Shown: positions 6,614 to 15,489 of the stretch, piece after piece | Numbering within the stretch: position 1 is the stretch's first letter | Layout of the letters: every line of letters starts with the position of its first letter | Virus record (IMG/VR): IMGVR_UViG_3300013115_000155 | Span: 1 to 30,686 of that record | DNA from: a virus | Reading direction: 5' to 3' (one strand) | DNA length: 30,686 nt | The notes under the pieces: generated by a model | Seen by the model: only the letters and a program-made list of their open reading frames with translations | The model's database searches: none | Told to the model about the DNA's origin: nothing | Translations under genes and position numbers: made by a program

Positions 6614-8880
6614 ATCTCGTTATGTGCCCCACTATCGATCTCGCGTGCTTCATCTTTAAGTAGTCTCATTATATCCCCCGGAACATTAGCGGTGTTCTCA
6701 CCCTGCCCACGCTCTATCAGTCTCTGGAGATTTCTCCTGTAGTGGATATTACTCTTACGCTTCATGACATCCGAAGCACTATCTAGATACTGGCTGATAA
6801 CTTTAGTGAGCAACTCATATTTACCACCACGTACGCCCTCAGATGTAGGGCCTGCATTTTTAAACTCAGTACTCTGGATCACTAAATGAAGAGCTTCTTT
6901 CATAGTCTTCCCATGAATCTTCAATGTATTAGCAACAGTCTTATACAGTTTCATATCATCAGGGCTGAGAGCAATGTTATCCCCCAGATCTCCAAATACC
7001 CGCTTCTGGTTCACACTAACCTTGGCCTCATCAAGAGCCTCTGCTACAGGGTCTCTAACCCAGTCCCCTGAATAGAAGGGGTTAATGAAGTTACCCCAAC
7101 CTCTAGGATACTCCCTGTCTTCATTGAAGAAGTTAGTCTTATTTATAAGCCTAGAAGACATAGGGGTTCTGTTAATGATCTTCTCGTACAGAGTGCGCGC
7201 CTCTTTCATGCCCGGATCTGACCATGTCTTCCTGCCTGTCATAAGGATATTTGGCACAAATGATGCAGCAAGGTTTTCCAACTCTTCACCAGCAGAAGTT
7301 CTTTCAGGATCAATAAATATAGACATGATTCTATTGATACCTTCGAAGTAGCTCTGTGAAAGGATATTATCAGCTATTGCCGAAACACCAGTGAAAGCTA
7401 TGTCATTCATATCGCCATGACGTATATCTTCTAAACTCTCCGTCATATCTGCTGACATTTTAAATATTGTAGATAGAGGCTCTAGCCTACCGTAAGTGAA
7501 CCAGCTAATAGAGGGGTCTTTCTCGTCACGTACCCACCACTTTTGGGCACCCTTCGGGAGGTTCTCATATGGTATCTTAAACCAAATAGAGTATTCAGGT
7601 ATCTTGCGAAGGTGCCACCTCTCCCGCTCTTCAGGGTCTCTAGGAGCCCCACCAGTTATACGCCCGTCAATAGCTAGAGAGCCCGCAGTCAGCCAAAGCA
7701 TCGACCCTACACGTACCCTAGCCTTTATTGCGTGTATCTCTTCTACATCATTATTCTTGACGGCTTCTTTCCACTTACCCAACCACTTATAAGCAAAGGG
7801 CGTACGTTCTGCGGTTGCCTTTATAAGATTTGTGGGAGTATTGATGAAAGGAAGCGCGAATTTTAACTCAGGAGTTACTTGAGTCTGTGATTGCAGGTAT
7901 CGGCTAAGTCGGTTGAACTCTTGCGGCTCAGTGAAGGTGGCGTACTGTGAGTACTTAGTAGCCTCGTCGTGTACCGTCTTAAGAGCATCAGTCATGGACT
8001 CGTCCGATACGAACTCGTCAGAATCCCAATGATAAGAGTTATCAGATAACGTTTTTGCAAACTTATCGGCATCTTGGACCGTAAACTTTCCAAGAGTGTC
8101 ATCCGGTAATGTGGGGTCATCCAGACCCTTGCTCTTAGCCAACTGCAGCCTCTTTCTGGCTAGCTTTCTAGCAGATACGGTCGCCTTCATATGGTAGTTA
8201 ATTGATTTAGCGGCAGCATCTCCAGCCATTAGCATTCTAAAAGAGGCTGAAGGGATGGCATTCAACATAGCTAGACTAGCTGACATAGATTTGCCCATAG
8301 TGGAGGACTGTGACATGTCCGGGAACAGCTTATCCATGGAAATAGCGTTCTCTGGCTGCAAGTCGAACTTGGTGGCCGCGTCCATCTGAGGCTTACCGGA
8401 GAATAATGCTGACCAGAAATATCCTAGTTCCTCGTTCTCGGGTCTAGACATCTCCTCCGACATCCTCTGGAAGTCGCCGTCTTGATAAGCCTTCCAAAGC
8501 TTGTCTTTAGCCAGTTTGTTGAATTGAAATGCTGCTCTGAGCCCCTTCCGTATAGCCCCAAATGCTGATAGCTCGTCCGCAACCCGTTCAGCTATATCAC
8601 TGAGTTCTTGGGAAGCCTCTGCGAAGGATCTAGGCATGTTACGCGGGGCCATAGCCCCTACAACTTGCTCCGTCTGGAACCACAGAGAGGCAACAGTATT
8701 AGAAGCAATATTGATCATCTGCGTAGGGGGCGCGCTTAGAATTGCACCTAGCCAGAATTGAACAACCGCTTCCTTTCGCATTCTCCAGTCAGTCTTACGG
8801 ATGAACAGCAGGGTCTGGCGGAGTGCGTCCTTATCCGTAGCTGATCCCCCCCACCAGCAGCAGAGACCATATCCAACCAA
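6610..8880 (-). CDS. Internal virion protein D (gp16-like), C-terminal part in -1 frame
   Basis: This frame carries the C-terminal 745 or so residues of a large internal virion protein. Its nominal first codon is TTG with no ribosome site, and the frame continues the protein read from the adjacent frame: the upstream part ends VSAAGGG and this one continues GSATDKDALRQ at 8847. The region GSLAIDGRITGGAPRDPEER followed by WFTYGRLEPLSTIF resembles the large polyvalent-protein (LPD38-like) segment common in podovirus inner proteins. The core proteins of this group are ejected into the cell and form the channel for genome entry. If read with the upstream frame the product is 1627 residues, against 1318 for T7 gp16. 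Internal initiation at Met33 (8784) is possible but its GGAG lies only two bases from the ATG. Confidence 0.85.
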   Translation of the reverse strand: MVGYGLCCWWGGSATDKDALRQTLLFIRKTDWRMRKEAVVQFWLGAILSAPPTQMINIASNTVASLWFQTEQVVGAMAPRNMPRSFAEASQELSDIAERVADELSAFGAIRKGLRAAFQFNKLAKDKLWKAYQDGDFQRMSEEMSRPENEELGYFWSALFSGKPQMDAATKFDLQPENAISMDKLFPDMSQSSTMGKSMSASLAMLNAIPSASFRMLMAGDAAAKSINYHMKATVSARKLARKRLQLAKSKGLDDPTLPDDTLGKFTVQDADKFAKTLSDNSYHWDSDEFVSDESMTDALKTVHDEATKYSQYATFTEPQEFNRLSRYLQSQTQVTPELKFALPFINTPTNLIKATAERTPFAYKWLGKWKEAVKNNDVEEIHAIKARVRVGSMLWLTAGSLAIDGRITGGAPRDPEERERWHLRKIPEYSIWFKIPYENLPKGAQKWWVRDEKDPSISWFTYGRLEPLSTIFKMSADMTESLEDIRHGDMNDIAFTGVSAIADNILSQSYFEGINRIMSIFIDPERTSAGEELENLAASFVPNILMTGRKTWSDPGMKEARTLYEKIINRTPMSSRLINKTNFFNEDREYPRGWGNFINPFYSGDWVRDPVAEALDEAKVSVNQKRVFGDLGDNIALSPDDMKLYKTVANTLKIHGKTMKEALHLVIQSTEFKNAGPTSEGVRGGKYELLTKVISQYLDSASDVMKRKSNIHYRRNLQRLIERGQGENTANVPGDIMRLLKDEAREIDSGAHNEI

Positions 8881-11492
8881 TCGTCTACCCGGTCCATGCC
8901 GCCCATTTCCGATACAATTTCCTCGTATATCCGGTCTACCTTTAGGGCGTTTGATCGGGTAGCCCTTGCGCTTTCTCGGATCAAACGTCGGCTACCCTCG
9001 GCAATTTCCTTTAGCTCTTGCACCATCAGCTTCCCTCTAGCTGTATCCCGGTTACTCCGTACCCCCTTAGGTCCCATTAAGTTCAGCGACCGTACAACGT
9101 GCTGCTGTACGATACGCATTGCCTGAGACTTAACCGCTAGTTGCTGATATGCGCTCATGGGATCGTCTGGGTCGATATTGATCATACTACGAAGAGCCTT
9201 CTTACTTGCCCCCATAGTGGTAGCTACGTCTTCAAAGTCTTTCTCAATCTCTATGACTGTCTTCTTAGCTAGGTTCTTCGCTTCTAGGTTCACAGATTTA
9301 AGTGACTGCGTCCTAAAGAGATCGGCATCGGCCCCATCCAGCGAGTTCAACATTGTCTGGAACTCATCCAGCAGTTGGGCAGCACCCATATCCTCGTAAT
9401 GTCGGAAGATTGAGTCAAAGCCTGCGGGCTTTCCTTCTCTAGTCACCCCTTTTAAGAACTCCTCAACTTTATCGATATCTCCATCCGTGAGAACTTTGGA
9501 AAACTGTTTGAGTTCATCAGCAGACAACTGTCCTTTTAGATCCCTGGCATTCTCGGGCCTCTTACCCTCCCACAGAGGATCTTTGGTATCAACCGCTCTA
9601 ATACCGCTTCTTATCTCTCCCTCGTCAAAGCTTTTACTTACTTTATTTGTATACCCCCTAGGATAGGCAGCATCAGCCTGCTCTTGTAGAGCCTTAACTA
9701 CCCTTGGTCCCAGAATCCGCTCTGCCTTGCCTTTAGGATCTATCAGCCTGTCGAATGCTGCCTCAGTGTCTTCAAGATGCTCGGTTGCTTGACGCATGTA
9801 GTCTTCCATATTACCACTTCTGAGTACCCTGATCTGTTCAGCTAGGGCCTTACCACGCTCACCTCCGTATTTCTCAAGCTCATCTAGGGCCGATTGGGCT
9901 TGAACACTGTCCTTACCGAGGGCGTTGTAGTGAGTTTCAAGAGCCTGCTTACGGCCCATGTCGTACTGACCAGCGAATGTTTCTGAGGAATCGACAAAAG
10001 CTTTAGCTTCTGGGGATAGCTTGGCATATTCCGGGTCTAGCCCGGTAGAGGCTTCGGGTCGGGGGGCAGCAGGCCCAGAAGGTTTAAAGTCCAGCCCCTT
10101 TCGATTTGCGACATCTTGAAGTGCCCGGAAATGCAGATCTTGAGCTATGTCTTCTTCGGATAGCCTTACATGCTCCATAAACTCCCTACGCACCCACTCA
10201 TCCTCAGTCATTGACGCACCAAGGTCTGAGTCTTTAGCTCCTATCATTGCGTCATGTTCTTCGTAACGGGCTCTAGATCGATCAAAGTCAAAAGGCCCTG
10301 CACGATTATTGGATTTACGTTCTAGTATCTCCAGTGCTTCATCATACTCACCCTTATAAGATCCTAGAACCTCTGATTCAATCTGCTCTATTCCGGGCGT
10401 ATCTGGACTAAGTGGAGCATCTACCCCGTCAAGGGATGCCGCCCCTTCATCCGCTTTCCTACCGACTCTCTCCAAGCTTTCTAGATAAGTTAGAGCTTCG
10501 TTGAACCCGGGGTCATTAACGCCAAGGTTATCTATAGCCTCCTTAACCTGCTCGACGTTATAGAAAGTTCTACGAGACTGTACTAGGTTGGAGACAAGCT
10601 TACGGGAATACTCTGTTACTTGTTCATCAGTACCAAACTCTTTCTGGAAAGCTTTGACCTTCCTAGAGGCACGAGATACCCTAACTCCCTGTACGATAGT
10701 CTCGGCTGCTGCTCCAATAGCGAAGCCTTCCACAACATTCTTTAGACGCTTTTCAAACTGAGTATCGTCTACCTCATGGTTGAAGAACTCAGGAATATAT
10801 GGATCTAGTGCTGGATACTCGTTCAAAGCGGTGGAAAGGTTTCCATCTGCGGGATCTAGGGCCGCATAGTCAACTACCGCACCAGCAATACCTCCCTGTA
10901 GCACTGAATTCCTGAAGGTTCCTCCGCTCCTAAGGAAGTTGAGGAACTGGAAGCTCTTGGCGGCGGCTCCAACTACACCAGAAGTCACAATGAATGGTAT
11001 AAGGAACTCAGATACAGTTCTTGTGACTTCCCCAGCTGTAGTCTGCGGTTCCCCGAAATCATCAAATTCGAATGTCTTTACAATATTTCCCCACTCATCG
11101 CGGGTTTCTCCAAATACGGTTTCCTTAGCGGCATTAGCGATGTTTTCGGCAGCGTCCGATGCCCCGCCCCCTATCTGGCGGAAGATATCCTCAAGTTGGT
11201 CCAGAGCGGAGGTGTCTTCACCAGACAGGTCCTGCCCTTGTGCCTGGGCTTCAGGAACCCCACCCTGCTCCATCTCCGCAGAGGGAGGGGCCGCAGAAGG
11301 AGTGAGGGGTTCGACTTCCGCCTGTGGCATAGGGGTCGGGGCCGTGCCCCCGCTCTGGACGTTTTCCGAACTTTCTGTAGGGGGCCGATCTTCAGTGAGT
11401 GCCTGAGTGCTTGGTTCAGCAGACTCTCTTTCTTGCTTCGCTTTCTCTGAGAAAACCTGCTCTTCCTCAGAATATTCATCTTCGTATGCCAT
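8748..11492 (-). CDS. Internal virion protein D (gp16-like), N-terminal part
   Basis: 914 residues in the zero frame, of which the first 882 are taken as genuine. The last 32 (after the seven-G run at 8846-8852) are unlike the rest and probably lie past the shift. The start is acidic and Pro/Glu-rich (residues 1-95). Hydrophobic stretches follow (FLIPFIVTSGVVGAAA and FAIGAAAETIVQGV), then a long charged helical region. No lytic transglycosylase domain of the T7 gp16 type is evident. The ATG overlaps the stop of the preceding small gene by one base (TAATG). The order 13-14-15-16 supports the identity, as does the C-terminal part encoded in the -1 frame. The 914-residue form would be a truncated product if frameshifting is partial. 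Confidence 0.87.
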   Translation of the reverse strand: MAYEDEYSEEEQVFSEKAKQERESAEPSTQALTEDRPPTESSENVQSGGTAPTPMPQAEVEPLTPSAAPPSAEMEQGGVPEAQAQGQDLSGEDTSALDQLEDIFRQIGGGASDAAENIANAAKETVFGETRDEWGNIVKTFEFDDFGEPQTTAGEVTRTVSEFLIPFIVTSGVVGAAAKSFQFLNFLRSGGTFRNSVLQGGIAGAVVDYAALDPADGNLSTALNEYPALDPYIPEFFNHEVDDTQFEKRLKNVVEGFAIGAAAETIVQGVRVSRASRKVKAFQKEFGTDEQVTEYSRKLVSNLVQSRRTFYNVEQVKEAIDNLGVNDPGFNEALTYLESLERVGRKADEGAASLDGVDAPLSPDTPGIEQIESEVLGSYKGEYDEALEILERKSNNRAGPFDFDRSRARYEEHDAMIGAKDSDLGASMTEDEWVRREFMEHVRLSEEDIAQDLHFRALQDVANRKGLDFKPSGPAAPRPEASTGLDPEYAKLSPEAKAFVDSSETFAGQYDMGRKQALETHYNALGKDSVQAQSALDELEKYGGERGKALAEQIRVLRSGNMEDYMRQATEHLEDTEAAFDRLIDPKGKAERILGPRVVKALQEQADAAYPRGYTNKVSKSFDEGEIRSGIRAVDTKDPLWEGKRPENARDLKGQLSADELKQFSKVLTDGDIDKVEEFLKGVTREGKPAGFDSIFRHYEDMGAAQLLDEFQTMLNSLDGADADLFRTQSLKSVNLEAKNLAKKTVIEIEKDFEDVATTMGASKKALRSMINIDPDDPMSAYQQLAVKSQAMRIVQQHVVRSLNLMGPKGVRSNRDTARGKLMVQELKEIAEGSRRLIRESARATRSNALKVDRIYEEIVSEMGGMDRVDDWLDMVSAAGGGDQLRIRTHSARPCCSSVRLTGECERKRLFNSG
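8846..8852 (-). other. Frameshift site: run of seven G within the gp16-like gene
   Basis: On the coding strand the frame reads GGT GGG GGG GAT, with seven G at 8852-8846. Reading continues sensibly only after a -1 shift, as GGT GGG GGG GGA TCA. A perfect 7-bp inverted repeat (TACGGAT at 8839-8833 and ATCCGTA at 8802-8796, loop of 30 nt) begins six bases after the run, a distance typical of stimulatory stems. P-site Gly-tRNA can re-pair fully after slipping, but the site is not a perfect X XXY YYZ heptamer. A missing eighth G in the assembly would give the same picture. Confidence 0.6.
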
Positions 11493-11740
11493 TAACTATC
11501 AGAAACTCCATCGGTAGGTTTGGAAGGTTCCGCAGAGGCGTCGGGCTGCGTTGTTGAGTCGGTATTAGTATTCTCAGCCATCGAAGACGCATTGCCCCCT
11601 AAGGCCCTAAGTAACTTATGGCCTACTAGCTCCCCAATGTTCTGTGACGCATCTGATCGTATCTTCTTATCTAGCTGATACTTAGATCTCCGCAGGTTCC
11701 TCAGGAAAACTACATCGCTATCTTCATCTTTGTAAGGCAT
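11492..11740 (-). CDS. Small hypothetical protein between gp15- and gp16-like genes
   Basis: 82 residues, not recognised. The N-terminal half is highly charged and helical (FLRNLRRSKYQLDKKIRSD); the C-terminal third is low-complexity Ser/Thr/Pro/Asp (TTQPDASAEPSKPTDG) and looks disordered. The ATG overlaps the gp15-like stop by one base (TGATG), and its TAA overlaps the ATG of the gp16-like gene by one base, so translation of all three is probably coupled. T7 has no gene here. Position suggests a minor virion or assembly factor, but there is no motif to support a specific function. Confidence 0.7.
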   Translation of the reverse strand: MPYKDEDSDVVFLRNLRRSKYQLDKKIRSDASQNIGELVGHKLLRALGGNASSMAENTNTDSTTQPDASAEPSKPTDGVSDS

Positions 11741-14700
11741 CAGTCCATTGTCTCCACGATTGCCGGAAGTCCGGGCTCTTCACTAAAGCCGCCAAATGTT
11801 GAAGCCTCAGACCCCCTCCTAACAGCCTCTTTAGCCTCCAACATCCTGTAATAGCGCCTAGTAGATTCGCTTATATAGTGCCCTGTCTCAGGTCTCTCTC
11901 CTAGCAGTTCTATGTAGTCGTACATATTAGAGGGCATTGGAATAAGCTCCTCAGTACTAGTAATCCCCGGGACTATTGAGAAGGAAGATGCCCTCATGTC
12001 AAAATAGTTAGTCGCATCCATCTTCCTCTTATCTTCCCTCTTCTGCCGGATATTTCGGATAGTCCTTTCTGCGTTTCTCCGTATATCAGGATCGGGATTC
12101 ATAGAATCTGCCCTAAGTGTATCGCTGATAGCTGGGTCACCTGCTTGGCTGATGGTGTACATAAGCCCACGTAAGAATCCTAAAGCAGTCGTATACACTT
12201 TAGGTACAGGCCCTTTCGGCTCTCTAAATACAACCGTAGATTTAGGTATGTCTTCCGGGTCGGGCTTAATAGATTGTATGCTGGTCTTTGTTTCTTGTAG
12301 AGCTTCAGTAGCGGTCTGCTTCGCCACCTCTCCAATAGATCCTCCACTCTGAATCATCTCAAGGTACCTAAGTTCTTTAATAGCCCTTGGTATGCCAGAG
12401 TCAGGTATAAGACCGAAGTTAATCTTAGAAGCTAGGAAATCATACTGGGCTCTGTACCCAATACCCTTAGCTACTCCATCAGAAATACGCTTATTAACGC
12501 CCGGTCCTAGTTCAGTACCCAGTTCCATAGTAGCTGTAGATAGCGGTCTGCCGGTAATATTTAGTACATCTACTTCAATACTCCCCTTAACCACAGAAGA
12601 GATATCTGGGCTACCTTCGGTTAAAATGCCCTCAGGATCATATGTCCTGTTAACCTCGTTTAGTGCTGTTGTTGCCGCAGCCCCGGCAGTAGCTACTACC
12701 CTAATAGGTGTGTCGGAGTCTGCTTCAGGTGTGTCTGAAGAAAGAAGTAAAATGTCCTGGGGGGTAGCATTCAAAGAAGCCACTGGGAGTAAAGCCTCGT
12801 TCTGCTCATCAATGAGGGCTGCAAGAATACCTGCTTTACGCTGAATAACTGCTGCTTCGTCTAAACCCTCGGGAGTTTCAGCCATACGAGCCTCGTATAA
12901 AGCACGGTTCTCGGGTGACAGTGCTTGCATATTGGCGTCCATTGCTGAAATAGTCATCCTTCGTACATCATCCGGCCCTGGCCCGTATCCTCTAGAGGCA
13001 GCTAGTTTGGCTAAACCGGGGTCATTCTCAGCATCGGTAATGCCGGTGACTCCCCTAGTATTTGTCGGTGTAGTAAGGGCCCAGTGAGGTCCTGGGACCT
13101 TGCCGGTCCAACCATCACGTTTATCTATTTCTCCGGGTGCTGGGGCGTTAACAGGGCCTACATCTACGTTAGGTCTCCGCCTGAGGACCGCTCCTGTGTA
13201 CCCCCTAACCCAGTTAGTAACGGCTATCTCCATCTTACCCGGGTCTTCCAGAGCCCCCACACTTTGTAGATGATTCATCAGGCTAAGAGTAGCTGCGTTA
13301 TCAAACTGACGTATTGCAGAACGATCAGCTGTATTTAAGTACTTACGACCGCTGGGGGGGTTAAGGAATGCAGATGAGTCACTGTCAACGGACTGCTGCT
13401 TCTCTGCCGCTAGACTTTTCATTATTTCTATAGCCTCCGCATTGCCCATACCCGAAGACTGGTTCCTACCTGCTGATGCCGATAGAAGGCCTATGATAAA
13501 TGGACGGAGAACTGCTTCGATACCCATCCGCGCGGCAGGAGTACTTGCCGCAGATTTCCTAAGAGCCAAAAATGCGTCTGGTATTGCTAAAATTTCCTCT
13601 ACTTGGTCAGCCGAGCCTCTCCTAGTGCTACGCATTTCATCGGAAATACGATTAACAACCTCCTCTAGCTCAGTGTACGTTTCTATTACTGACTCATCCT
13701 CGGGGTCTACACTCTTCATTAAACTGTCAAGTGTACGTACATGAACTACAGGGTCGTTTGGGATATTCAGATTCAGATGCTCACCAGTATCTAGAAAGTG
13801 TTCTATCCTCAGTTCATCGGCCTTCGCAAAATCACCTTCATTTTGTGCCCTTCTTGCATCCTCCGCATTTTCGGCTGCTTTGTGAGCATCCACCTTCTTT
13901 TGGAGAGTCAGCTTCGCGGATAGGGCGGCTTGTACACTGTTGCTAGCCTGCATAGCTGTGTTATTTAGCTTCGACTCTGTTACCTTCCCAATAATTTTAG
14001 AGTCTGCCAAACGCTCTATCAAACTTGTAATGAAGTACTTGGTATCATCAAAGGCTTTACCACCAGCAAGCTGTGCATCCAGAATCGAAGCCTGCACAAC
14101 ATCAAAAACAATACTCTCCTCAGTATCCTTAGAGACCGTAATTCCAGAATCAACAGCTATAAGCCTGTTGTATTTAAGAGCCTTTGCAAGCTCCTTAACA
14201 ACAGAATCCAGGCGGCTATTAACTTTATCCGGTGTAATCTCCACACCAGCAGGAAAGTCAGCGTTAAATTCACCTAGGGCGTTGAACAGACCCGTACTAA
14301 GAGCCGAAGCGGTAGTACTATTAAAACGTTCTTCAGCAGCCTCCAGGGAACTAGCCCTCGCAGCCTGCATTAGAGCTAGCTCATGCCGGTTTATATAAGG
14401 TATTAACCCGCGTCTTTCATGCTCAGTTAGCTTAGGTCGTTCAGGACTTTCGTAACCATCTGTCTCAACCGTAGTGGCTGTGTGTGCCCTAAGCAGAACG
14501 TTCTCTACATTCTCCTGAAAGTCCCTCGCCCACATAGTTGGATTATTAATGTTAGTTCGACCGGAGTTCTCCATCTTGGTCCGCAACTGCGAAACAATTA
14601 GGGGACCCATATCCTCCCCCGCCTGCTCTTCAATGGCCCTAGTAACCACTGCTCTGAACACCGGAGTTTCGGCTATAATAGTGGCCTTGGGTTCCCCCGC

Positions 14701-14925
14701 TTGTGACCTAGCTACAGCCTGCTCTACTACGCCCTCTCTGTAGCTTTCTACTCCAGCGTTTAGACTGCTGGAGGCCACCTTGAGACTCCGTCCCAACTTC
14801 TCTAGAGCGATTGATTTGGATCTATCGGGGGCAGTCCTGAAAACCTGTAAGAACGGAGTTGGGGCGGAGACCTTCGGGATGGGTCGCGCCTTCTGTCCAC
14901 GTAGTTTCTCTTCTAGTTCAGCCAT
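11740..14925 (-). CDS. Internal virion protein C (gp15-like)
   Basis: I place the start at ATG 14925, giving 1061 residues beginning MAELEEKLRG. It has AAGGA eight bases upstream and overlaps the gp14-like stop by eight bases (ATGGCTGA). An in-frame extension to 15027 would add 34 residues that only mirror the gp14 coding region. The protein is long, helical and charged with many Ala/Glu/Ser stretches, without a recognisable enzymatic motif. It is larger than T7 gp15 (747). Order (gp14-like before, gp16-like after) gives the assignment. Proteins of this position form the inner core and, with gp14 and gp16, the ejection conduit. Sequence similarity to T7 gp15 is not obvious by eye. Confidence 0.85.
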   Translation of the reverse strand: MAELEEKLRGQKARPIPKVSAPTPFLQVFRTAPDRSKSIALEKLGRSLKVASSSLNAGVESYREGVVEQAVARSQAGEPKATIIAETPVFRAVVTRAIEEQAGEDMGPLIVSQLRTKMENSGRTNINNPTMWARDFQENVENVLLRAHTATTVETDGYESPERPKLTEHERRGLIPYINRHELALMQAARASSLEAAEERFNSTTASALSTGLFNALGEFNADFPAGVEITPDKVNSRLDSVVKELAKALKYNRLIAVDSGITVSKDTEESIVFDVVQASILDAQLAGGKAFDDTKYFITSLIERLADSKIIGKVTESKLNNTAMQASNSVQAALSAKLTLQKKVDAHKAAENAEDARRAQNEGDFAKADELRIEHFLDTGEHLNLNIPNDPVVHVRTLDSLMKSVDPEDESVIETYTELEEVVNRISDEMRSTRRGSADQVEEILAIPDAFLALRKSAASTPAARMGIEAVLRPFIIGLLSASAGRNQSSGMGNAEAIEIMKSLAAEKQQSVDSDSSAFLNPPSGRKYLNTADRSAIRQFDNAATLSLMNHLQSVGALEDPGKMEIAVTNWVRGYTGAVLRRRPNVDVGPVNAPAPGEIDKRDGWTGKVPGPHWALTTPTNTRGVTGITDAENDPGLAKLAASRGYGPGPDDVRRMTISAMDANMQALSPENRALYEARMAETPEGLDEAAVIQRKAGILAALIDEQNEALLPVASLNATPQDILLLSSDTPEADSDTPIRVVATAGAAATTALNEVNRTYDPEGILTEGSPDISSVVKGSIEVDVLNITGRPLSTATMELGTELGPGVNKRISDGVAKGIGYRAQYDFLASKINFGLIPDSGIPRAIKELRYLEMIQSGGSIGEVAKQTATEALQETKTSIQSIKPDPEDIPKSTVVFREPKGPVPKVYTTALGFLRGLMYTISQAGDPAISDTLRADSMNPDPDIRRNAERTIRNIRQKREDKRKMDATNYFDMRASSFSIVPGITSTEELIPMPSNMYDYIELLGERPETGHYISESTRRYYRMLEAKEAVRRGSEASTFGGFSEEPGLPAIVETMD

Positions 14926-15487
14926 TCCACAGATCCTTAAGCGTAGTGCCGTCGCCGCCGATAGCTCTGCCCATACCCATACCAGCATCAAAACCTGCAG
15001 AAAGCCCGCCAATAACAGATGAAGCAATAGCCAGCCCAGTATCGGGTACTTCTGGGAGTCTCTCTACCTCAAACTTATGCCTAAGAGCCGATCCAAGGCT
15101 CTTCATAGCTGTAGCTTCTGACAAGTGTCTAGCAGTGATATCTATGTTGGCAAGCTGGCTAGATTCATCTACGTTTAGATTCCGGTACAAACTCTGGACA
15201 ACTCCTCCACCAACCCCAGTCTCAGCTACTGCTGCTTGCAGACGACCCCTTGCCTCAAGTCCCTCAACCATCTTGGAATGACGATCAGTCTGTGTCTCTG
15301 AGATGGCTTGACGCTTTTCTATTGCTAGCTGTTGTGCTTCAAACTGGCGACGGGCTCCAGCCTGCTGTCGGGCAATCGCATTGGACCTAGCTACTGCGCT
15401 CGCCTGCGCTACAGCCTGTGCAGATCCAATAGCTATATTAGCGACTGCCATAGTCGATCCCACCAAAAGAGAAACAGGGTCACACAC
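14918..15487 (-). CDS. Internal virion protein B (gp14-like)
   Basis: 189 residues (T7 gp14 is 196). The start is GTG at 15487-15485; AAAGGAG lies nine bases upstream. The N-terminus MCDPVSLLVGSTMAVANIAIG has the Met-Cys plus Ala/Gly-rich hydrophobic stretch characteristic of this family. A coiled Gln/Ala/Arg-rich helix (about residues 30-75) follows. A Gly/Ala-rich C-terminal segment (SSVIGGLSAGFDAGMGMGRA) could insert in a membrane. In T7 this protein forms the outer-membrane part of the ejection channel. It starts two bases after the gp13-like stop and overlaps the gp15-like start by eight bases. Confidence 0.9.
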   Translation of the reverse strand: MCDPVSLLVGSTMAVANIAIGSAQAVAQASAVARSNAIARQQAGARRQFEAQQLAIEKRQAISETQTDRHSKMVEGLEARGRLQAAVAETGVGGGVVQSLYRNLNVDESSQLANIDITARHLSEATAMKSLGSALRHKFEVERLPEVPDTGLAIASSVIGGLSAGFDAGMGMGRAIGGDGTTLKDLWNG

Positions 15488-15489
15488 TT

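Noticed and set aside
8748-8845. The last 32 zero-frame residues of the 914-residue gp16-like product as a functional tail
   Set aside because: Their composition (Cys, Arg, Ser-rich) is unlike the rest, while the other frame continues a phage-like protein. They would exist only in an unshifted product.
10939-11406. A 155-residue plus-strand frame opposite the gp16-like N-terminus
   Set aside because: Antisense shadow of a low-complexity Pro/Glu region, with no recognisable domain.
12392-12844. A 150-residue plus-strand frame opposite the gp15-like gene
   Set aside because: Antisense shadow; Ser/Thr/Val-rich with no domain or neighbours on that strand.
13354-13360. A second seven-base homopolymer, in the gp15-like gene, as another frameshift site
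   Set aside because: The reading frame continues intact through it (Asn-Pro-Pro-Ser). It also shows that seven-base runs are not always misread here.
14926-15027. A 34-residue N-terminal extension of the gp15-like protein
   Set aside because: It only overlaps gp14-like coding sequence; ATG 14925 has AAGGA at good spacing and the usual small overlap.
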